This document shows positions 35,921 through 44,592 of a DNA stretch of 64,000 bases, piece after piece. Location: NCBI GenBank assembly GCA_002684495.1, contig NYVG01000017.1:24814-88813 (forward strand), given 5' to 3'. The position numbers and the translations under genes were made by a program. How positions within the stretch are numbered: position 1 is the first letter of the stretch; the number at the start of each line of letters is the position of its first letter. Origin of the DNA: Gammaproteobacteria bacterium (GTDB lineage: Bacteria; Pseudomonadota; Gammaproteobacteria; Pseudomonadales; Azotimanducaceae). Below the pieces are notes generated by a model. The model worked only from the letters and a program-made list of their open reading frames with translations. It made no database searches and was not told where the DNA came from.

Positions 35921-37470
35921 CAATCCAACAGTGGATCGCTTTGGCGAAGTTAGGGCGGCACGCTCTAAAGCTCGGTCTGCACCACTTTATCGACGTCAAC
36001 GAACTTCCAAACAGCTTTGGTAAACGCCTGCTGTCAGTCCTGCAAAGGCTCTTTGCCGCTCCGGCAAATGACCAAGCCGCTCGGCTGTGCGCAACCGTAG
36101 AATCTCTGGGACCGGTTTATATTAAGTTAGGGCAGCTCTTATCAACACGCCCCGACTTATTACCCCCGGCGATCGTTCAGGCATTGACTAAACTGCAAGA
36201 TCAGGTCGAACCCATCGAGGCTTTTTTCGTTACCGAGGCAGTGAGCGATCGTCTAGGACGACCGTTTGACGAGGTATTTCGAGCCGTCGACCCTGAGCCG
36301 CTGGCCAGTGCCTCTATCGCCCAAGTACACGCCGCGACTTTGCACAACGGCTTAGAGGTTGTGATCAAGTTAGTGCGCCCCGGCATTGCCCAGCGCATCA
36401 ACGCGGATATGGACAACTTAGACGCATTAGCTGAATTTCTTTGCCGCAACTCAGCCATCGCTCGCAGGCTGCATTTAACTCGCATCATGCGCGACCATCG
36501 CACTGTGCTTAACCGTGAATTAGATATGTTTGCGGAAGGCCGCAATCAAATACAGCTACGGCGCAATTTTGCCGACTCAGATTTGTTATATGTGCCACGG
36601 GTTTACAGCGAACATACCCGCCGCGACCTGTTAGTCATGGAACGCGTCTACGGCGTACCGATAGGCCAAGTTGAGACCCTGCGAGCCGCCGATGTAGATT
36701 TTCAAGTGCTGGCACACAAAGGTGTCGAAACATTCTTTACCCAAGTGTTTGAGCACAATTTTTTCCATGCCGACATGCACCCTGGGAATATCCAGGTCGA
36801 CATAACCAACCCCGCGAATCCAAGTTATATCGCGCTGGATTGCGCAATCGTTGGATCGCTGGAACGACAGGACATCGACTATCTCGCGCAGAACATCCTG
36901 GCATTCTTCAATCGGGACTATCGCAAGGTTGTAGATTTGCATTTACGTTCGGGCTGGATTCCGGCCACAACCGATGCGGATGCTTTCGAAAAAGTCATTG
37001 CCGAAGTCTGCGATCCTATTTTCAATAAACCGCTGTCTGAGATTTCTTTCGCTGACTTTATGACCCAGCTGCTGCGCACGGCAGCGGATTTCAACATGGA
37101 GATACAACCACAACTGGTGCTGCTGCAAAAAACCCTCCTTTATATCGAGGGTCTGGGCCGGCAACTCTACCCCGAGCTAGATTTGTGGAGCACCGCTCTA
37201 CCCTTTATGCAACGCTGGGCAACACGCAACCTCGGACCATTAGCGGTTGTTAACCAAATCCTCGAGCAGGCGCCGGAACTGGCCAGTAACCTTTACCGCC
37301 TGCCAGAACTATTGCGCCAAGATACACTGCCGCTACGTGTTGAACTGGCTAAGCAAAATCAAGTACTAGAGGATTTGCAGCAGCGCCTAACTCACATGCG
37401 CCGCAATCAGAGGCTCGGCATTGGGGTTATGATGCTAATCATCGCGGCCATGGTCACAACACTAGCCTAG
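35917..37470 (+). CDS. ubiB: ubiquinone biosynthesis kinase-like protein UbiB
   Basis: 517 residues of the ABC1/ADCK/UbiB family. The ATP-site motif '[14 protein letters not shown]' (KxGQ) and the Ala-rich loop '[13 protein letters not shown]' are present; 'VIKLVRPG' carries the catalytic Lys; '[12 protein letters not shown]' and '[10 protein letters not shown]' form the catalytic and metal loops. The usual DFG is 'LDCA' here, as in related UbiB proteins with 'DxG' variants. Two C-terminal membrane helices are expected; '[17 protein letters not shown]' is clear at the very end. It probably extracts lipid precursors from the membrane for the Ubi complex. It overlaps ubiJ by 4 bp. Confidence 0.95.
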   Translation: MTIQQWIALAKLGRHALKLGLHHFIDVNELPNSFGKRLLSVLQRLFAAPANDQAARLCATVESLGPVYIKLGQLLSTRPDLLPPAIVQALTKLQDQVEPIEAFFVTEAVSDRLGRPFDEVFRAVDPEPLASASIAQVHAATLHNGLEVVIKLVRPGIAQRINADMDNLDALAEFLCRNSAIARRLHLTRIMRDHRTVLNRELDMFAEGRNQIQLRRNFADSDLLYVPRVYSEHTRRDLLVMERVYGVPIGQVETLRAADVDFQVLAHKGVETFFTQVFEHNFFHADMHPGNIQVDITNPANPSYIALDCAIVGSLERQDIDYLAQNILAFFNRDYRKVVDLHLRSGWIPATTDADAFEKVIAEVCDPIFNKPLSEISFADFMTQLLRTAADFNMEIQPQLVLLQKTLLYIEGLGRQLYPELDLWSTALPFMQRWATRNLGPLAVVNQILEQAPELASNLYRLPELLRQDTLPLRVELAKQNQVLEDLQQRLTHMRRNQRLGIGVMMLIIAAMVTTLA

Positions 37471-37507
37471 CGATAGGCTATAGGACGCTTCGATTAAAGG
37501 AATGCGC

Positions 37508-37840
37508 ATGGATACTTTGCAACAACTTAACGATACCCTCATTAAGCGCAAGCTCGATGACCCCAGCACATCTTACGTCGCCAGCCTCTACCACGGCGGT
37601 GTGAATAAAATCGCACAGAAGATTGGCGAAGAAGCCACCGAAGTCGTGATCGCGGCCAAGGATGCTGGGGCTGACGCCGAGCACAAGCCTGCGTTGGTCA
37701 GTGAGGTCGCCGATTTATGGTTTCACTCACTCGTGCTACTCAGTCATCTGGATCTAAGCGCAGATGACGTATTGCAAGAATTACAACAGCGCTTCGGTGT
37801 CAGCGGTCACACCGAAAAAGCCAATCGCCCGGCCGGATAA
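37508..37840 (+). CDS. hisE: phosphoribosyl-ATP pyrophosphatase
   Basis: 110-residue enzyme of histidine synthesis (PR-ATP to PR-AMP), all-helical NTP pyrophosphatase fold. Metal-binding Glu motifs are in 'KIGEEATEVVIAAKDA' and 'LVSEVADLWFHSLVLLSH'. Two ATGs lie at 37502 and 37508; the Shine-Dalgarno 'AAAGGA' is one base from the first and seven from the second, so the second is chosen. In Pseudomonas hisI and hisE lie together between ubiB and tatA; here hisI is missing from the site. Confidence 0.94.
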   Translation: MDTLQQLNDTLIKRKLDDPSTSYVASLYHGGVNKIAQKIGEEATEVVIAAKDAGADAEHKPALVSEVADLWFHSLVLLSHLDLSADDVLQELQQRFGVSGHTEKANRPAG

Positions 37841-37895
37841 AACGTCGCTATACTAACGCTGACTTAATTGCCTAACCCCTAGATGGAGAAGAACT

Positions 37896-38132
37896 ATGTT
37901 CGGAGGATTCGGTATGACCGAACTGTTGGTTATCCTCGCTATTGTTTTGCTGATCTTCGGCCCGAAACGCATCAAGAGCATTGGCTCAGACTTGGGCAGC
38001 GCTATTAAAGGTTTTCGTAAGGCAGTGACTGAAGATGACCAAACTAAAGCGCCGGATAGTGCCGCTAAGGTAATAGACGGCGAGGCGGATACGGCCAATT
38101 CATCCACTAGCGACGAGAAACACAACGTCTGA
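37896..38132 (+). CDS. tatA: Sec-independent translocase subunit TatA
   Basis: 78 residues: N-terminal membrane helix 'MTELLVILAIVLLIFGPKRI' preceded by a short Gly-rich periplasmic end, then the amphipathic helix 'LGSAIKGFRKAVTEDD' and an acidic tail. TatA rings form the path for folded proteins carrying twin-arginine signals. The FGP hinge between the helices is intact. The first gene of tatABC; at least one Tat substrate, the molybdenum hydroxylase, is encoded in this window. Confidence 0.95.
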   Translation: MFGGFGMTELLVILAIVLLIFGPKRIKSIGSDLGSAIKGFRKAVTEDDQTKAPDSAAKVIDGEADTANSSTSDEKHNV

Positions 38133-38178
38133 ACGCCGCTGCATCGGCTACGACGCCCCATCAGTTTAAGAGGCCTCT

Positions 38179-38589
38179 ATGTTTCCTGATTTTGGCAGCC
38201 TAGAAATCCTATTGATCTTGGTCGTTACGCTTTTGGTTATCGGCCCGGAAAAGTTGCCGGAAACTCTTCGCGCACTGGGCCTATGGTTCGGCCGTTTAAG
38301 TCGCTCCTTCAATAGTGTGAAGTCTGAAATAGAAAAAGAAATTGGTATGGACGACGTGCGTCGACAGTTACACAACGAAGCTGTGATGCAAGAAATGAAG
38401 CGCATCGAAGAAGAGGTAAAAGGTGCCATAGATCCAGTCACCCAACCCGTGAGCATTGATCCTGCAGCTGATCACTCTGAGGCAACGGAGGTCGACAGTA
38501 TTCCGAAACCTGTTAGTGAGGCCGAACTAGAGGCCCAGCACGCCAGCAAGCTCAAACAAGCGTCTACTGGTAACAACCAAGAAGTTTAA
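38179..38589 (+). CDS. tatB: Sec-independent translocase subunit TatB
   Basis: 136 residues with membrane helix 'LEILLILVVTLLVIGPEKLP', including the conserved Glu near the start (position 8-9 region) and the GPE/KLP hinge typical of TatB, then a long amphipathic helix ('ARALGLWFGRLSR'-type region, residues ~32-75) and an unstructured acidic tail. TatB with TatC forms the receptor that reads the twin-arginine signal. It lies between tatA and tatC. Confidence 0.95.
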   Translation: MFPDFGSLEILLILVVTLLVIGPEKLPETLRALGLWFGRLSRSFNSVKSEIEKEIGMDDVRRQLHNEAVMQEMKRIEEEVKGAIDPVTQPVSIDPAADHSEATEVDSIPKPVSEAELEAQHASKLKQASTGNNQEV

Positions 38590-38602
38590 TCAACCGCACC
38601 CT

Positions 38603-39379
38603 ATGACGTCCCCGAATAAAGACGACGACGCCGTCGACCAGAAACAGCAACCGTTTCTTGAGCACATCGTAGAGCTGCGTTCTCGCATCCTGCGCTCACT
38701 GGCCTTTGTCGCGGTGTTATTTTTGCCCATTTATTACTTTGCGGAACCGCTGTTTGCCTGGGTCGCAGCCCCGCTCATGAGTCGTTTACCCGAAGGCGCT
38801 GGAATGATCGCAACTCAGGTAGCGTCGCCTTTCTTGGCGCCATTCAAGCTTGCCATTTACGCTGCGATTTTTGTCGGCGTGCCCTTCCTGCTGCATCAAC
38901 TCTGGTCGTTCGTATCACCCGGACTGTACCGTCACGAGAAACGGTTTGCCTTACCCCTACTGGTGTCTAGCGTTGTCTTGTTTTATTCCGGCATGGCGTT
39001 CAGCTACTTCTTAGTGTTTCCGATTGTGTTTACGTTCTTTATCGAGATCAGCCCGACTGGCATCAGCATGATGACCGACATCAACCAATATCTAGATTTC
39101 GTTATGAAGATGTTTCTGGCATTCGGACTGGCATTCGAAATCCCTGTGGCGACACTGTTAATGGTGTGGTCAGGATTGACAACCCCGGACGCCATGGCCG
39201 CAAAACGCCCCTACATTATTATTGGCTGTTTCGTGCTAGGTATGTTTCTAACGCCACCAGACGTTGTTTCGCAGCTGTTGCTGGCTATACCCATGTGGCT
39301 ACTGTTTGAGGTTGGTGTCGTGCTCGCAAAATTTGTCAGCCGCAATGAAGCGGCCAAGGGCGATCAAGAAGCCGGTTAG
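38603..39379 (+). CDS. tatC: Sec-independent translocase subunit TatC
   Basis: 258-residue six-helix membrane protein, the core receptor of the Tat system. 'PFLEHIVELRSRILRSL' is the conserved cytoplasmic N-terminal signal-binding stretch (Glu and Arg in 'HIVELRSR'). The first periplasmic loop and 'ALPLLVSSVVLFYSGMAFSY', 'YLDFVMKMFLAFGLAFEIPV' and 'LTPPDVVSQLLLAIPMWLLF' match the family. Start ATG 38603 is 13 bp after tatB. It converges with dtd. Confidence 0.96.
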   Translation: MTSPNKDDDAVDQKQQPFLEHIVELRSRILRSLAFVAVLFLPIYYFAEPLFAWVAAPLMSRLPEGAGMIATQVASPFLAPFKLAIYAAIFVGVPFLLHQLWSFVSPGLYRHEKRFALPLLVSSVVLFYSGMAFSYFLVFPIVFTFFIEISPTGISMMTDINQYLDFVMKMFLAFGLAFEIPVATLLMVWSGLTTPDAMAAKRPYIIIGCFVLGMFLTPPDVVSQLLLAIPMWLLFEVGVVLAKFVSRNEAAKGDQEAG

Positions 39380-39392
39380 ACCACGCGTGGGC

Positions 39393-39821
39393 CTACAGGG
39401 TAAGGGTAAACGGACCGTCGTTTACCAAGCTCACCCGCATATCCGCAGCAAATCTGCCACTTTGCACAGGCACCGCCTCAGCGAACCGCTGCACTAGCTC
39501 TTGATACAAGCGCTGCGCTTCGTCTGGGGCCGCCGCAGCAGTAAAGGATGGCCGCCGACCGCGTTGGGTATCGGCTAGTAACGTAAACTGAGAGACCACT
39601 AATACCGAGCCATTTACCTGACGGATGTCGTAATCGAGTTTACCGCGCTCATTCGCGAACAACCGCAACCCGAGGACTTTGTCCACTAACCCAGCGACCT
39701 GAGCTTCGTCATCGCCCTTCTCTATCCCAACCAAGAGCAGATAACCACGACCAATCTCGCCCACAATCTGCGAATCGATCGCTACCGAAGCGCTGAGGAC
39801 CCGTTGTAAAACGGCTTTCAT
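39393..39821 (-). CDS. dtd: D-aminoacyl-tRNA deacylase
   Basis: 142-residue proofreading enzyme that removes D-amino acids (and glycine from tRNA-Ala) from tRNA. Motif 1 'VVSQFTLLADTQRGRRPSF' with the conserved SQFTL, and motif 2 near the end 'VSLVNDGPFTLTL' with the Gly-Pro that forms the cross-subunit selectivity site, are present. The usual motif reads NxGPVTF; here Val is Phe, a mild change. It lies 14 bp downstream of typA on the same strand, probably cotranscribed. Confidence 0.95.
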   Translation of the reverse strand: MKAVLQRVLSASVAIDSQIVGEIGRGYLLLVGIEKGDDEAQVAGLVDKVLGLRLFANERGKLDYDIRQVNGSVLVVSQFTLLADTQRGRRPSFTAAAAPDEAQRLYQELVQRFAEAVPVQSGRFAADMRVSLVNDGPFTLTL

Positions 39822-39835
39822 GAAAGGAGGTTGAG

Positions 39836-41635
39836 CTAGGCGCGTTTGCGTTCGTGCTCTTTCAGTAACATTTTGCGTATACGAATACCCTTCGGCGTTA
39901 CTTCAACCAATTCGTCGTCATCAATGAACTCTAATGCCTGCTCGAGGGTGAACTGCAAAGCATTGGTCAAGATAATCGCTTCATCTGTACCGGATGCTCT
40001 GACATTCGTCAGCTTCTTCTCTTTTAAAGGGTTCACAGTCAAATCGTTAGAACGACTGTGAATCCCCACGATCATGCCCTCGTAAATGACATCGTTAGGC
40101 TTAACCATCATACGACCGCGATTTTGCAAGTTGAATAATGCAAAAGAGACCGCCTTGCCTTGAGCATTAGAAATTAGCACACCGTTTTTACGACTGCCTA
40201 TGTCATCGGTAAGCTTTGTACCAAAACCTGCTGAAGCGAAAGACATGATGCCAGTGCCAGAGGTCTGGGAGAGGAACACAGGGCGATAGCCCATGACTCC
40301 GCGGCTCGGAATCCGAAATTGCAAACGTACTCGGCCCTTGCCATCGGGCTGCATCTCTTGCAGCTCACCACGGCGATCGCCAAGGCTTTCCATAACCTTG
40401 CCTTGGTGATTTTCCTCAATATCGATTATTAGCGTCTCATAAGGCTCCTGAACAACGCCATCAACTTCACGGAAGATAACTTGGGGACGCGATACCGCCA
40501 GCTCAAAGCCCTCTCTACGCATGGTTTCGATTAACACGGACAAGTGCAGTTCGCCACGCCCAGAAACTAGGAAACGATCTGGATCAGGGGTGTCTGCAAC
40601 AGACAGCGCCACGTTGTGCAAGCTTTCCGTGTACAAGCGCTCACGGATTTGCCGACTGGTGAGAAACTTTCCATCCTTTCCCGATAACGGCGAATTGTTG
40701 ACACAGAACATCATCGTTAACGTAGGTTCATCTACAGACAATGCCGGCATCTGCTCCACCTGATCCAGCGCGCAAAGGGTGTCGGAGATGTTGATTTTAT
40801 CGACACCCGTCAGACATATAATGTCGCCAGCGTTCGCCGAGTCGGTTTCAACCCGTTCAAGACCGCGGTGAGTATAGAGACTGGCGATTTTCGCTTTGCG
40901 CTCGTTGCCCTCGCGATCGACCACAGCCACCTGCTGATTACGCACAGCTTGGCCACGTGTGATGCGCCCAATGCCGATCACACCCTCGTAGGTGGAATAA
41001 TCCAACGAACTAATCTGCATCTGAAATGCGCCTGAAGCATCCACTTGGGGTGGCGGCACTTGGTCAACGATCATGTCCAAAAGCGGCGTCATATCCGCGC
41101 CGATCGCATCCAACTCCAAACCCGCCACACCATTGATGGCCGAGGCATAGACGGTAGAAAAGTCCAACTGCTCGTCTGAACCACCAAGGCTGTCAAACAA
41201 ATCAAAGACCTCGTCGATCGCCCGATATGGGTCACTACCATCACGGTCAATCTTGTTCACAACAACAATAGGTTTGAGCCCGTAGCTAAAAGCCTTCTGG
41301 GTAACAAAGCGGGTTTGCGGCATTGGTCCATCAACCGCATCCACCAACAGCAGCACCGCATCAACCATTGACAGAATCCGCTCAACCTCGCCACCAAAAT
41401 CCGCGTGGCCTGGTGTATCAACAATATTAATGCGGGTATCCCGGTATTCGATCGCGGTGTTTTTAGCGAGAATCGTAATGCCCCGCTCTTTTTCAAGATC
41501 ATTACTGTCCATAACCCGCTCCGACGTATTGCCGGTCAGCAAACCTGTTTGCTGCAACAGGCAATCCACTAGAGTTGTTTTGCCATGGTCGACGTGAGCG
41601 ATAATCGCAATATTACGAACGGTCGGATTGGACAC
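39836..41635 (-). CDS. typA: ribosome-associated GTPase TypA/BipA
   Basis: 599-residue translational GTPase that helps 50S assembly and stress or cold growth. G1 '[15 protein letters not shown]', G3 '[17 protein letters not shown]', G4 '[12 protein letters not shown]'; then domain II, EF-G-like domains III and V, and the BipA-specific C-terminus ('[19 protein letters not shown]', '[20 protein letters not shown]'). The start is GTG 41635, nine bases after 'AGGAAG', which gives the usual N-terminus '[12 protein letters not shown]'. It is divergent from the glutamine synthetase gene. Confidence 0.95.
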   Translation of the reverse strand: MSNPTVRNIAIIAHVDHGKTTLVDCLLQQTGLLTGNTSERVMDSNDLEKERGITILAKNTAIEYRDTRINIVDTPGHADFGGEVERILSMVDAVLLLVDAVDGPMPQTRFVTQKAFSYGLKPIVVVNKIDRDGSDPYRAIDEVFDLFDSLGGSDEQLDFSTVYASAINGVAGLELDAIGADMTPLLDMIVDQVPPPQVDASGAFQMQISSLDYSTYEGVIGIGRITRGQAVRNQQVAVVDREGNERKAKIASLYTHRGLERVETDSANAGDIICLTGVDKINISDTLCALDQVEQMPALSVDEPTLTMMFCVNNSPLSGKDGKFLTSRQIRERLYTESLHNVALSVADTPDPDRFLVSGRGELHLSVLIETMRREGFELAVSRPQVIFREVDGVVQEPYETLIIDIEENHQGKVMESLGDRRGELQEMQPDGKGRVRLQFRIPSRGVMGYRPVFLSQTSGTGIMSFASAGFGTKLTDDIGSRKNGVLISNAQGKAVSFALFNLQNRGRMMVKPNDVIYEGMIVGIHSRSNDLTVNPLKEKKLTNVRASGTDEAIILTNALQFTLEQALEFIDDDELVEVTPKGIRIRKMLLKEHERKRA

Positions 41636-41877
41636 AGAGGCACTTCCTTTTTTACAACGCGGATTAACTTCGCCGCAACACAGGCCCAATCCTTTCAGAT
41701 ATCACCGATTGAGCGGCTGGATCGAACCCATAAGCGAGCGACGCGCGATTATGGCGTAAGCATCCAGTGCTGTCGCGTCAAACTCGCTTGTTGGTGCGCA
41801 GATTGGTAACAGTCCAGCAAAAACATCCAGATCAACGAAGAATTTTCTCAAAGTGGGCTAATTTTAAGCCCCCTCTC

Positions 41878-41892
41878 GCACCAGAATGGTGC
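41878..41892. promoter_or_regulatory. putative NtrC site 1 upstream of GSII gene
   Basis: Perfect palindrome GCACCA-gaa-TGGTGC. Its centre is about 145 bp upstream of the transcription start predicted from the sigma-54 element at 42005. The same core occurs in front of gltB at 11979-11993. It fits the enterobacterial NtrC pattern GCACyA-n3-TrGTGC. Confidence 0.7.
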
Positions 41893-41938
41893 TAATATGA
41901 GTCTCAGAGCGTGCGCGCGCCCGAATTCGAGGCAAAAA

Positions 41939-41953
41939 GCCCATTAGTGGTGC
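41939..41953. promoter_or_regulatory. putative NtrC site 2 (weaker) upstream of GSII gene
   Basis: GCCCAT-tag-TGGTGC: a full right half-site TGGTGC and a partial left half-site. The centre lies about 84 bp before the predicted start and about 61 bp (six turns) from site 1, suitable for cooperative NtrC binding. Confidence 0.5.
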
Positions 41954-42004
41954 ACGGTTTAATTGGGAAGGTACTAAAAACAACAGCTTAGCGACGAATG
42001 AGCG

Positions 42005-42020
42005 TGGCATATTTCTTGCT
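42005..42020 (+). promoter_or_regulatory. sigma-54 promoter of GSII gene
   Basis: TGGCAT-ATTTC-TTGCT, agreeing with the -24/-12 consensus TGGCAC-N5-TTGCW at all but one base, with exact GG-N10-GC spacing. The predicted start near 42030 leaves a leader of about 119 nt before the ATG at 42149. Two NtrC-type sites lie upstream. Confidence 0.75.
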
Positions 42021-42148
42021 GACTCCTCGTTGCCGCCCTGAAAGGGTGGGCATGCTGATACTCGACATCAGCTTGAACGCTACGAACGCTGACTAGCCCG
42101 GGTTTGCGCCCGAGTGGGCCATGATCAAAGTCTAATAAGGAGACAATA

Positions 42149-43159
42149 ATGAAAGCAAAATTGGAATACATCTGGCTGGATGGCAGTGCGCCTACCCAGG
42201 GCCTACGCAGCAAGACCCAAATTCGGGACAACTTCGGCGGCACCCTCGAGGAATGCCCCATGTGGTCTTTTGACGGCAGCTCGACCGCCCAAGCCGAAGG
42301 TAACTCATCAGATTGCTTACTTAAGCCTGTAGCTATCTTTCCAGACCCAGACCGCCAAAATGCTTACTTGGTTATGACTGAGGTACTTAACGCTGATGGA
42401 ACGCCTCACGCCACCAACGGCCGCGCGACCATTGATGACGACGACGACGATTTCTGGTTCGGCTTCGAGCAGGAATACTTCCTTTGGGATGTGGATACAC
42501 AGTTGCCTCCGGGCTTCCCAGCTGGTGGCTTCCCCGCACCACAAGGCCCTTACTACTGTTCTGTTGGCGCGGCCAACGCCTTTGGTCGTGACTGCATCGA
42601 AGAGCATTTCGACCTATGTCTAGAAGCTGGCATTAATGTTGAAGGCATTAACGCAGAAGTGGCTGCCGGTCAGTGGGAATTTCAGGTCTTCGCTAAAGGC
42701 GCAAAGCGCGCCGGAGACGAAACTTGGGTTGCCCGCTACCTCTTGGAGCGCACCGGCGAAAAATATGGCTACGGCATCAATTATCACCCCAAACCCCTGG
42801 GCGAATTAGACTGGAACGGCTCTGGCATGCACGCCAACTTCTCCAACGGTGTTATGCGTGAAAACGGTGATGAAAGCATCTTTACCAAGATTTGCGAAAA
42901 TTTCGGCCGCAACATCGAACGCCACATGAGTGTTTATGGCGCAGATAACGACCAGCGACTCACCGGCAAACACGAAACTCAGTCAATTGACGAATTTAGC
43001 TATGGTGTATCCGATCGCGGTGCGTCTATCAGGGTTCCAATCGGCACTGTTGAAGACGGTTGGAAAGGTCGACTAGAAGACCGACGCACAGCGTCCAACG
43101 CGGATCCATACAAAGTGGCCGCAGCGATCATTAAAACCTCAAAGGAGGCCTTAGCCTAA
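42149..43159 (+). CDS. glutamine synthetase, type II (GSII, eukaryote-like)
   Basis: 336 residues; makes glutamine from glutamate, ammonia and ATP. It is GSII, not the ~470-residue bacterial GSI: 'KLEYIWLDGSAPTQGLRSKT', 'MWSFDGSSTAQAEGNSSDCL', 'FGFEQEYFL', 'GPYYCSVGAANAFGRD', 'INAEVAAGQWEFQVF' and 'NGSGMHANFSNGVMRENG' are GSII stretches with metal-binding Glu and the ammonia-site residues. There is no Tyr-adenylylation loop, so GlnE control as in GSI would not apply. The ribosome site 'AAGGAGAC' is strong. It lies directly before ntrBC, the place of glnA in enterobacteria, with a sigma-54 promoter, two NtrC sites and a terminator. No GSI gene is in the window. Confidence 0.95.
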   Translation: MKAKLEYIWLDGSAPTQGLRSKTQIRDNFGGTLEECPMWSFDGSSTAQAEGNSSDCLLKPVAIFPDPDRQNAYLVMTEVLNADGTPHATNGRATIDDDDDDFWFGFEQEYFLWDVDTQLPPGFPAGGFPAPQGPYYCSVGAANAFGRDCIEEHFDLCLEAGINVEGINAEVAAGQWEFQVFAKGAKRAGDETWVARYLLERTGEKYGYGINYHPKPLGELDWNGSGMHANFSNGVMRENGDESIFTKICENFGRNIERHMSVYGADNDQRLTGKHETQSIDEFSYGVSDRGASIRVPIGTVEDGWKGRLEDRRTASNADPYKVAAAIIKTSKEALA

Positions 43160-43176
43160 ATAGGTTTTGATCTGCA

Positions 43177-43207
43177 ACAAAAAGGCGGGCTGCAAGCCCG
43201 CCTTTTT
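43177..43207 (+). terminator. Rho-independent terminator after GSII gene
   Basis: Strong stem AAAAAGGCGGGCT / AGCCCGCCTTTTT with loop GCA, ending in a T-run, 18 bp after the stop codon. It separates the glutamine synthetase transcript from ntrBC, so ntrBC need their own promoter or depend on readthrough. Confidence 0.9.
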
Positions 43208-43280
43208 GTTTGTTCGTTAAACATCACCCAAATGGGCATGATTGCATCCGCACGATAATCATTTGAACTAAAATCGTGCA

Positions 43281-43297
43281 TGCACTATTTCGGTGCG
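43281..43297. promoter_or_regulatory. putative NtrC site upstream of ntrBC
   Basis: TGCACTATTTCGGTGCG, a close match to the NtrC pattern TGCACyA-n3-TGGTGCA. It lies in the 314 bp between the GSII terminator and ntrB, just before an AT-rich ATAAAAT that could be a -10 element. A similar site in E. coli lets NtrC repress its own operon. The rest of this gap shows no gene. Confidence 0.55.
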
Positions 43298-43473
43298 ATA
43301 AAATATCCTTCTCATGCACGAAGCCCGTAATTGAGTCCGCGATCACGGCATTTCCGAGGGCAAAAAGGCGTGGGATAGGGTGTTGTTAGCTAAAGTATGT
43401 TCGACAATAGCTGATCACTACGGGTTTCCATACGACGCTCATAATCAGGCGCGAAAATTGCTTACAAAACGTA

Positions 43474-44592
43474 ATGAACCAAACTGCTCTTTCTAAAGCC
43501 AAACCATTTCGCAGCGCGGTAAGCGCTGAGGCTGTACTCGACACTCTGGTGACTGCCACCATGGTTCTCGACACCGACCTGAAAGTAGTTTTCGTCAATT
43601 CAGCAGCGGAGAGCCTGCTGCATTGTTCAGCGACACAAATTGTTGGTTCTGCGCTGAACCAGATTTTGTTAAGCGCTGAAGATCTACAATCAAACCTACG
43701 GAAAGCTCTGCGCGAGATGCAGCCCTTTACTGCACGCGAAACCCTTCTGCAGTTACCGGACAACCTCCGCGAAGAAGTCGATCTGACCGTATCTATTCTA
43801 GATAACGCTCACTATTTGGTGTTGGAGATGTATCCAACCACGCGGCTAACGCGGATTAACCAAAGTAAGGCTTCTACAGATCGACAAGCCACGACCCGGG
43901 GCCTGATTCGCGGTCTAGCGCATGAAGTTAAAAACCCCCTAGGCGGCATCCGCGGAGCCGCCCAGCTGCTCGAGCGAGAACTTCCTAGTGCCGCTTTGAG
44001 TGAATATACCGGCGTGATCATCGCTGAGGCGGACCGCCTCAAAGATCTGGTAGATCGCATGCTTGGGCCACACCAACGCCCAAACATTGAGGCCATTTAT
44101 CTGCCAGAGATCTGCGAGCACGTTATCGCTGTGGCTGCCTCGGAATTTTCAGATCATATTGAATGGCTTCGCGATTATGACCCGAGCCTGCCAGACGTTG
44201 CCGGTGATCGCGACCAGATCATTCAGGCAGTCCTCAACGTGGTGCGGAATGCGTGCCAAGCGCTAATCAATACCACCGCTGCCAAGATTACCCTGCAAAC
44301 ACGGATAACCCGACAGTTCACCATCGGTAAAACCCGCCATCGGCAGGTCATGTGCCTGAACATAATCGACAACGGACCAGGAGTCGATTCCCGGGACCTA
44401 GAGCGAATCTTTTATCCGATGATCAGCGGTCGGCCAGACGGTAGCGGGCTGGGCTTATCGATTACCCAGCACATTGTCAGTGAGCACAATGGGGTCATCC
44501 AGGTCAGCAGCACTTTTGGACAAACCATCTTTTCGATTTTTCTTCCTTTTGAGCAGCCGGCCGAAGAAGCCGGACAACAGGAGCGCAGATGA
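43474..44592 (+). CDS. ntrB: nitrogen regulation sensor kinase/phosphatase NtrB
   Basis: 372 residues, cytoplasmic. N-terminal PAS domain (residues ~20-120, 'VTATMVLDTDLKVVFVNSAA'), then the H-box 'IRGLAHEVKNPLGGIRGAAQ' with the phosphorylated His, the N-box 'QAVLNVVRNACQAL', and G-boxes 'IIDNGPGVDS' and 'GSGLGLSITQHIVSEHNG'. There are no membrane helices, as in enteric NtrB. NtrB phosphorylates NtrC under nitrogen limitation and is controlled by PII. It overlaps ntrC by 4 bp (ATGA). Confidence 0.96.
   Translation: MNQTALSKAKPFRSAVSAEAVLDTLVTATMVLDTDLKVVFVNSAAESLLHCSATQIVGSALNQILLSAEDLQSNLRKALREMQPFTARETLLQLPDNLREEVDLTVSILDNAHYLVLEMYPTTRLTRINQSKASTDRQATTRGLIRGLAHEVKNPLGGIRGAAQLLERELPSAALSEYTGVIIAEADRLKDLVDRMLGPHQRPNIEAIYLPEICEHVIAVAASEFSDHIEWLRDYDPSLPDVAGDRDQIIQAVLNVVRNACQALINTTAAKITLQTRITRQFTIGKTRHRQVMCLNIIDNGPGVDSRDLERIFYPMISGRPDGSGLGLSITQHIVSEHNGVIQVSSTFGQTIFSIFLPFEQPAEEAGQQERR

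Noticed and set aside
39383..39392. CCACGCGTGG palindrome between tatC and dtd
   Set aside because: Perfect but only 10 bp with no loop or T-run; likely chance in a 13 bp convergent gap.
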